A stretch of 64,000 nucleotides of DNA. Origin: Shimia_B sp038527375. Lineage in GTDB: Bacteria; Pseudomonadota; Alphaproteobacteria; Rhodobacterales; Rhodobacteraceae. How positions within the stretch are numbered: position 1 is the stretch's first letter; each line of letters opens with the position of its first letter. A model generated the notes under the pieces. It searched no databases. It was given only the letters and a program-made list of their open reading frames with translations, and was not told the origin of the DNA. This document shows positions 60,028-64,000 of this stretch, in pieces. Location of the stretch: contig JBCBFU010000012.1 of the NCBI GenBank assembly GCA_038527375.1, positions 7,174-71,173 of the forward strand, in the 5' to 3' direction. The translations under genes were made by a program, and so were the position numbers.

Positions 60028-61440
60028 ATGGATACAAAATGGGCCGAGGGGCTGACCTTTCGCGACGGACCCAAATACATGGTGGTCAAGGATGCGATCC
60101 TGCGGGCCATTGATGCAGGGCACTTGGCCGAGGATGCCAAACTGCCCCCGGTGCGCGATCTGGCGTGGCGTTTGCAGATCACGCCGGGCACCGTGGCGCG
60201 GGCCTATTCCATCCTGACTGATCAACAGGTCCTGCGGGGCGAGGTCGGGCGCGGCACCTTTGTCAATCCGCGCACCGCGGCGCAGATCATCCCCGTGGAT
60301 GTCCCGCAGGAGGTCGATCCGGTACCCCATGGGACGGGCGGCGCGTCCTGGCCGGTCTCTCTCGTGGCGCCGGGCATGCCCAATGTGGGGCAGGCGCGCC
60401 ATATCCGGGGGCTGATGGCGCGGGTGGCGGCCGAGCCGCCATCGGGCATGATGCATTATCCCACGCGCGCCTCCTTCGGTCCGGTCCGTGAGGCGGTCAA
60501 ACACTGGCTGCGCGATGCGCCCCTGGGCATGGTCGACGCCATCGACATCGTCTTGTCCCATGGCGGGCAAAACGCGGTCCTTTTGGTCATGCAGGCGATC
60601 CTGCGCGGTCGCCGACCTGTGGTTCTGGTCGAAGAGCTCGCCTATCCCGGGTTCCGCCGGGCCGCTGAGTTGCTGCGCGCCGATGTGATCCCCGTGGCCA
60701 TGGACGAACACGGCCTGATCCCCGAGGCACTTGAGGCCGCAGCCGGGGCGGATGCCCAACTGCTGTGCACCACGCCCGAGGTTCACAATCCCACAGCCAT
60801 CCACACCCCGGAATGGCGCCGGGCCGAAATCATCGCCGTCGCGCGCCGCTGCGGGTTCCAGATCCTCGAAGACGACTGCTACCGCATGGCGGCGGCCCGC
60901 GCGCCGAGCTACCGCCAGATGGCGCCAGAAAGGGGATGGTACGTCTCCTCCATCTCCAAAAGCCTGACGCCCGCGCTTCGTGTGGGCTATGCCGTTGCCC
61001 CTCCGGGTGGCGGGGCGTATCTGCGGCGCGCCGCAGAGCACGGGTTTTTCGGGTTGGCCACGCCATTGGCCGATATGACAGCGGCCCTGCTGACCGATCC
61101 CAAGGCCGAAGAGTTCGCGGCCCAGGTCGAGGCGGTCTTTGCCCACCGCCTCAAGATCGTGATGAACGTGCTGGGCGGGCATGACATCAGTTGGCGCGAA
61201 GGTGCGCCCTTTGTCTGGGTCAGACTCCCCGCAGGCTGGCGCACAGCGGCCTTCGTGCGCGAGGCCGAGGCCGAGGGCGTCCGCGTCCGATCCGCCGAGG
61301 ATTTCGCGGCCCGCGACGCGCGTGTGCCCCATGCGGTGCGCGTATCGCTCAACGGGATGGTGCCGACGGACCTCTTTACGCAGGCCCTGCGCAAACTCGA
61401 CACGCTGCTGCGTACACCGCCCGAGGAGTTGGACGCTTAA
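60028..61440 (+). CDS. MocR-type GntR regulator with aminotransferase domain
   Basis: 470 residues. The N-terminal winged helix (about 10-80) has AEDAKLPPVRDLAWRLQIT and GTVARAYSILTDQQ. The C-terminal fold-type I aminotransferase-like domain (about 115-465) keeps the PLP lysine in SSISKSLTPALRVGY. Such proteins sense PLP plus an amino-type ligand and rarely catalyse reactions. ATG 60028 is chosen over an upstream ATG at 59971 that would run through the promoter. It is divergent from DUF1127; the target genes are not obvious. Confidence 0.92.
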   Translation: MDTKWAEGLTFRDGPKYMVVKDAILRAIDAGHLAEDAKLPPVRDLAWRLQITPGTVARAYSILTDQQVLRGEVGRGTFVNPRTAAQIIPVDVPQEVDPVPHGTGGASWPVSLVAPGMPNVGQARHIRGLMARVAAEPPSGMMHYPTRASFGPVREAVKHWLRDAPLGMVDAIDIVLSHGGQNAVLLVMQAILRGRRPVVLVEELAYPGFRRAAELLRADVIPVAMDEHGLIPEALEAAAGADAQLLCTTPEVHNPTAIHTPEWRRAEIIAVARRCGFQILEDDCYRMAAARAPSYRQMAPERGWYVSSISKSLTPALRVGYAVAPPGGGAYLRRAAEHGFFGLATPLADMTAALLTDPKAEEFAAQVEAVFAHRLKIVMNVLGGHDISWREGAPFVWVRLPAGWRTAAFVREAEAEGVRVRSAEDFAARDARVPHAVRVSLNGMVPTDLFTQALRKLDTLLRTPPEELDA

Positions 61441-62486
61441 GGCAGACCCAGCACGCTCCATACGACGCCTACGCCCAACGCAAGCGCCGATATCCACGCG
61501 GAATACGCAACAAGCTTGGCCACCGCGAAAGGGCGTTCGCCGAAGGTCGTGCCCCGCATTCCGCAAGAGACGGCTTTGTAGGCTTTGCCACCGTGTTCGT
61601 AGTGAACAATCCACATCGGAAGCAGGATACGGCGATAGTGGATGCCAGACGTCGTTGTGCGATATTTGATATTGCGCAACCTCTTCGATGTGGATCTTTG
61701 AATGCGATTGCGAATGAGCAGATCCTTGTCGGAAGCGTTCGCTTTCAACCCCTCGTCGACTGTCAGGTGATGGCGTTCCGCAGCAAAGCCCGCAAGAAAG
61801 GCAGGTTGATACGGGGTCAGTGTTTTGGGGTCAAAGTCATGCAGCACCCCATCCCGCAAGATCGGCGTAATATGTGGTGAAGCAGGGACCAGAAGGTCAT
61901 CGAAGCGGATGTCCATGTCGCCCTCATAGCGCCGGGTGATCGAACGCTTACCCATCTGTTGACGAAAGGTGGCCCAGAACGAGACCGCCTCGTGAGAGTC
62001 GAAGGTAAAGAAGGGCGCGTACAGACCAACGATGCGTCCTCTGGCGACGGCATCTGCCAGATTGCCGGGGGCGGCAACGCGGGCCTTGGCCCAATCGGCA
62101 ATCTGCGCACGGGCAGCGCTCTCGGTGATCTGAAAAGGAATGAGACCCAACGCATCGAAGCCAGTGTCCGCCTGACCAACCACCACGGGCCCATCGCAAT
62201 AGGCGCATCGCTCGGACAGCGCTTGACCGACAAAGATGACGGCCCCGCCGCAGGTTTGACACGTGTGAACGGTGCTTTCTGAGCGGGTCGTGGTCTCTGT
62301 CTCGGGTGTGTCGGGGTCGTGGGGCGTCTCGACGGTTGCATCGGTGTCCGGGCAGACATCGATGGCGCCTTCCATGCCACAGCTTGCACAGACCAGAGCG
62401 CCCGCTTCGGGGGCGAAAACGCGCTGACCAGCGCAGCTTGGGCACTGCAGTTCGGTTTGGGTATGGTTGGGGGCCTCCGCGTGCAT
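61437..62486 (-). CDS. Zinc-ribbon membrane protein of unknown function
   Basis: 349 residues. Two zinc ribbons lie at the N-terminus: CPSC/CASC (about 15-40) and CQTC/CAYC (about 75-100). A soluble middle domain follows, beginning FDALGLIPFQI and including LYAPFFTFDSHE, and a single C-terminal membrane helix (about 325-345). DNA-helicase-like zinc ribbon proteins of this build are widespread but uncharacterised. The ATG overlaps the stop of the 101-residue gene by one base, so the two are coupled. Its stop overlaps that of mocR. Confidence 0.8.
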   Translation of the reverse strand: MHAEAPNHTQTELQCPSCAGQRVFAPEAGALVCASCGMEGAIDVCPDTDATVETPHDPDTPETETTTRSESTVHTCQTCGGAVIFVGQALSERCAYCDGPVVVGQADTGFDALGLIPFQITESAARAQIADWAKARVAAPGNLADAVARGRIVGLYAPFFTFDSHEAVSFWATFRQQMGKRSITRRYEGDMDIRFDDLLVPASPHITPILRDGVLHDFDPKTLTPYQPAFLAGFAAERHHLTVDEGLKANASDKDLLIRNRIQRSTSKRLRNIKYRTTTSGIHYRRILLPMWIVHYEHGGKAYKAVSCGMRGTTFGERPFAVAKLVAYSAWISALALGVGVVWSVLGLP

Positions 62487-62791
62487 CAATCCGCCACAGC
62501 CGCAAGGATTTCGATCAGGATCGCCAACCGCTGCATCGCGCGTCCCATCGCGAAGTCGATATCGCCCGACCGGCCCCAGTCGCCGATCACGGTGCCCGCG
62601 AACCAAACCGCCGCGAGCCAGAAGATCACCAAACTCCACCCTGCAAGGGTCCGCAGCCAGCCTGCCGATCCTTGCTTGAGTTCGTGTTTGGCCTCCTGAA
62701 TCTCGATCAACTTGCGTGTGGGCGCGATCCCCAAGACGGTGGCGAACGCGAGAACCAGACCTGCTGCCATTGCGGGCTCAAGCCACATCAA
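62486..62791 (-). CDS. Two-helix membrane protein (101 aa)
   Basis: No family recognised. Hydrophobic segments span about 8-24 and 47-70, separated by a charged loop (TRKLIEIQEAKHELKQG). A long amphipathic tail ends at LAAVAD. It is translated just before the zinc-ribbon protein with a one-base overlap, suggesting a two-protein membrane complex. It starts 145 bases from the divergent rplM. Confidence 0.7.
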   Translation of the reverse strand: MMWLEPAMAAGLVLAFATVLGIAPTRKLIEIQEAKHELKQGSAGWLRTLAGWSLVIFWLAAVWFAGTVIGDWGRSGDIDFAMGRAMQRLAILIEILAAVAD

Positions 62792-62809
62792 ACGACGCCC
62801 GAAATATGG

Positions 62810-62835
62810 GGTATTTTAATACCTATTTTATAGGT
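62810..62835. promoter_or_regulatory. Two overlapping dyads upstream of rplM
   Basis: GGTATT-TT-AATACC (62810-62823) and ACCTAT-TTT-ATAGGT (62821-62835) are two perfect inverted repeats sharing ACC. In DNA they look like adjacent operator sites; in RNA they would be mutually exclusive hairpins. They sit in an AT-rich stretch close to the start of the divergent 101-residue gene. Confidence 0.45.
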
Positions 62836-62871
62836 CATTGAAATTGCTTGTATTTCCAGTTGTTAAGGCTC

Positions 62872-62899
62872 TTGCAGTGCGCTCAGCCGTGAGTATAAC
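62872..62899 (+). promoter_or_regulatory. Sigma70-type promoter of rplM-rpsI
   Basis: TTGCAG (62872-62877) and TATAAC (62894-62899) with a 16-base spacer. Transcription would start near 62905, about 30 bases before the rplM ATG. Confidence 0.65.
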
Positions 62900-62935
62900 C
62901 ACGCAATCCGAATTGACCACTTCGATGGACCGAAA

Positions 62936-63394
62936 ATGAAAACCTATACCGCGACCCCTGCGGATATCGATAAGAAATGGATCATCATCGACGCTGAAGG
63001 CGTCGTGCTGGGCCGTCTTGCGTCGATCATCGCAATGCGTCTGCGTGGCAAGCACAAAGCCACGTTCACGCCTCACATGGACATGGGCGACAATGTGATC
63101 GTCATCAACGCCGAAAAGGTGCAGCTGACCGGTAAGAAGCGCGAAGAGCGTCACTACTGGCACACTGGCCACCCGGGCGGGATCAAATCGCGCACCAAGG
63201 ATCAGATGCTGACGGGCAAACACCCCGAGCGTGTGGTCGAGCTGGCCGTGAAGCGCATGCTGCCGGGCAACCGCCTGAGCCGCAAACAGATGACCAACCT
63301 GCGCATCTATGCAGGGGCCGAGCATCCGCACGAGGCGCAAGCGCCCGAAGTGCTGGACGTGAAAGCCATGAACAAGAAAAACACGCGGGTGTAA
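62936..63394 (+). CDS. rplM: 50S ribosomal protein L13
   Basis: 152 residues. MKTYTATPADIDKKWIIIDA, VLGRLASIIAMRLRGKHKATFTP (in two parts) and KMLPGNRLSRKQMTNLRIYAG-like sequence (VKRMLPGNRLSRKQM) identify L13. Slightly longer than E. coli L13 (142), as usual in alphaproteobacteria. The stop overlaps the rpsI ATG (TAATG). Confidence 0.98.
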   Translation: MKTYTATPADIDKKWIIIDAEGVVLGRLASIIAMRLRGKHKATFTPHMDMGDNVIVINAEKVQLTGKKREERHYWHTGHPGGIKSRTKDQMLTGKHPERVVELAVKRMLPGNRLSRKQMTNLRIYAGAEHPHEAQAPEVLDVKAMNKKNTRV

Positions 63395-63885
63395 TGATGG
63401 CTGACGAAATCAACACGCTGGAAGATCTCAACGCCGTCGCAGGCGTCGAGGCAACCCCGATCGAAATCGACGAGCCCCGCGAACCCGTTCGCGACGAATT
63501 GGGCCGCTCCTATGCCACGGGCAAGCGGAAGGACGCGGTCGCCCGTGTCTGGATCAAGCCCGGTTCGGGCAAGGTCGTGGTCAACGGCAAGGACCAGGAC
63601 GTGTATTTCGCACGCCCCGTTCTGCAGCTGATCCTGCGCCAGCCCATGCAGGTTGCCGGTGTCGAAGGCGAATTCGACGTGATGGCAACCGTTAAGGGCG
63701 GTGGCCTGACCGGTCAGGCCGGTGCCGTCAAGCACGGCATCTCGAAGGCACTGCAGCTCTATGATCCGTCGCTGCGCGGCGCGCTCAAGGCGGCAGGCTT
63801 CCTGACCCGCGACAGCCGCGTGGTGGAACGTAAGAAATACGGTAAGCGCAAGGCGCGCCGGAGCTTCCAGTTCTCCAAGCGTTAA
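63394..63885 (+). CDS. rpsI: 30S ribosomal protein S9
   Basis: 163 residues. An acidic N-terminal extension of about 35 residues precedes the conserved body: YATGKRKDAVARVWIKPGSG, GGGLTGQAGAVKHGISKAL and the basic C-terminus KKYGKRKARRSFQFSKR, which reaches the ribosomal P site. Two adjacent ATG codons at 63394 and 63397 are possible starts; the first overlaps the rplM stop. Confidence 0.98.
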   Translation: MMADEINTLEDLNAVAGVEATPIEIDEPREPVRDELGRSYATGKRKDAVARVWIKPGSGKVVVNGKDQDVYFARPVLQLILRQPMQVAGVEGEFDVMATVKGGGLTGQAGAVKHGISKALQLYDPSLRGALKAAGFLTRDSRVVERKKYGKRKARRSFQFSKR

Positions 63886-63912
63886 GCTTCGCAAAGATCG
63901 ACACGAAATTGG

Positions 63913-63945
63913 AAAAGCGCGGGTTTGCCTGCGCTTTTTCTTTTG
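63913..63945 (+). terminator. Rho-independent terminator of rplM-rpsI
   Basis: AAAAGCGC (63913-63920) pairs with GCGCTTTT (63931-63938), and the GG/CC in the 10-base loop may extend it. TCTTTT follows. It lies 28 bases past the rpsI stop. The last 55 bases of the window show no further feature. Confidence 0.85.
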
Positions 63946-64000
63946 GGGCAGGGTGTGCGCGGGCGTGGGGCCGCTCAGATGCCAAAAGATGACAACCTGT

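Overview
The window is high-GC alphaproteobacterial chromosome, almost certainly from a marine Rhodobacteraceae (Roseobacter-group) bacterium. The evidence is the sciP-ctrA pair, a LexA box of the GTTC-N7-GTTC type used by Rhodobacterales, LpxI in place of LpxH, an IalB-family protein, a DUF853 HerA-like ATPase, a suf operon with two embedded membrane proteins, and a large RTX-type haem peroxidase. I see no prophage, transposon, insertion sequence or CRISPR array. One 100-base run of N at 49692-49791 sits inside an 11-bp tandem repeat and is an assembly gap.

Layout. 3-3988: end of a suf iron-sulphur operon (sufC, sufD, two YIP1-like membrane proteins, sufS), every junction overlapping. 4062-9080: a small secreted protein, a sterol-desaturase-family enzyme, tRNA-Arg(CCG), an RTX haem peroxidase and a DUF882/M15 peptidoglycan protein. 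9401-13701: an L,D-transpeptidase, then lpxD with its own acyl carrier protein and ketoacyl synthase. 13758-21176: IalB, a candidate small RNA, the DUF853 ATPase, a sulfotransferase-like protein, and a leftward unit of two unknown proteins, xerD and a CorC-type protein. 21371-25402: aroK-aroB-lipoprotein hydrolase, ssb and a lytic transglycosylase. 25437-32953: a peptide-type ABC importer with an AraC regulator. 33061-39504: miaA, then pyrH, frr, uppS, cdsA, dxr, rseP. 39904-46275: bamA, ompH, fabZ, lpxA, lpxI, lpxB, behind a promoter and an upstream terminator. 46272-49147: a GNAT protein, mnmA, sciP and ctrA. 49652-54230: the repeat and gap, ligA, recG. 54247-54620: a self-contained SOS-type unit encoding a 36-residue membrane peptide. 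54649-63885: a NifU-like scaffold, hisI, gluQ, a methyltransferase, trmFO, a crotonase, a thioesterase, a DUF1127 protein, a MocR regulator, a zinc-ribbon protein, and rplM-rpsI.

How it fits together. Most of the window is housekeeping: envelope biogenesis (Lpx, Bam, RseP, CdsA, UppS, LdtD), translation and tRNA modification (MiaA, MnmA, TrmFO, GluQ, Frr, L13, S9), DNA maintenance (XerD, SSB, LigA, RecG) and cell-cycle control (SciP/CtrA). lpxD is missing from its usual place between ompH and fabZ; it lies about 30 kb away beside a dedicated ACP and ketoacyl synthase.

The least expected items are the LexA-boxed small membrane peptide (54247-54620), a candidate small RNA with a GNRA-loop terminator (14488-14557), the suf-embedded YIP1-like pair, the long-period repeats in the peroxidase, and the 11-bp array between ctrA and ligA.
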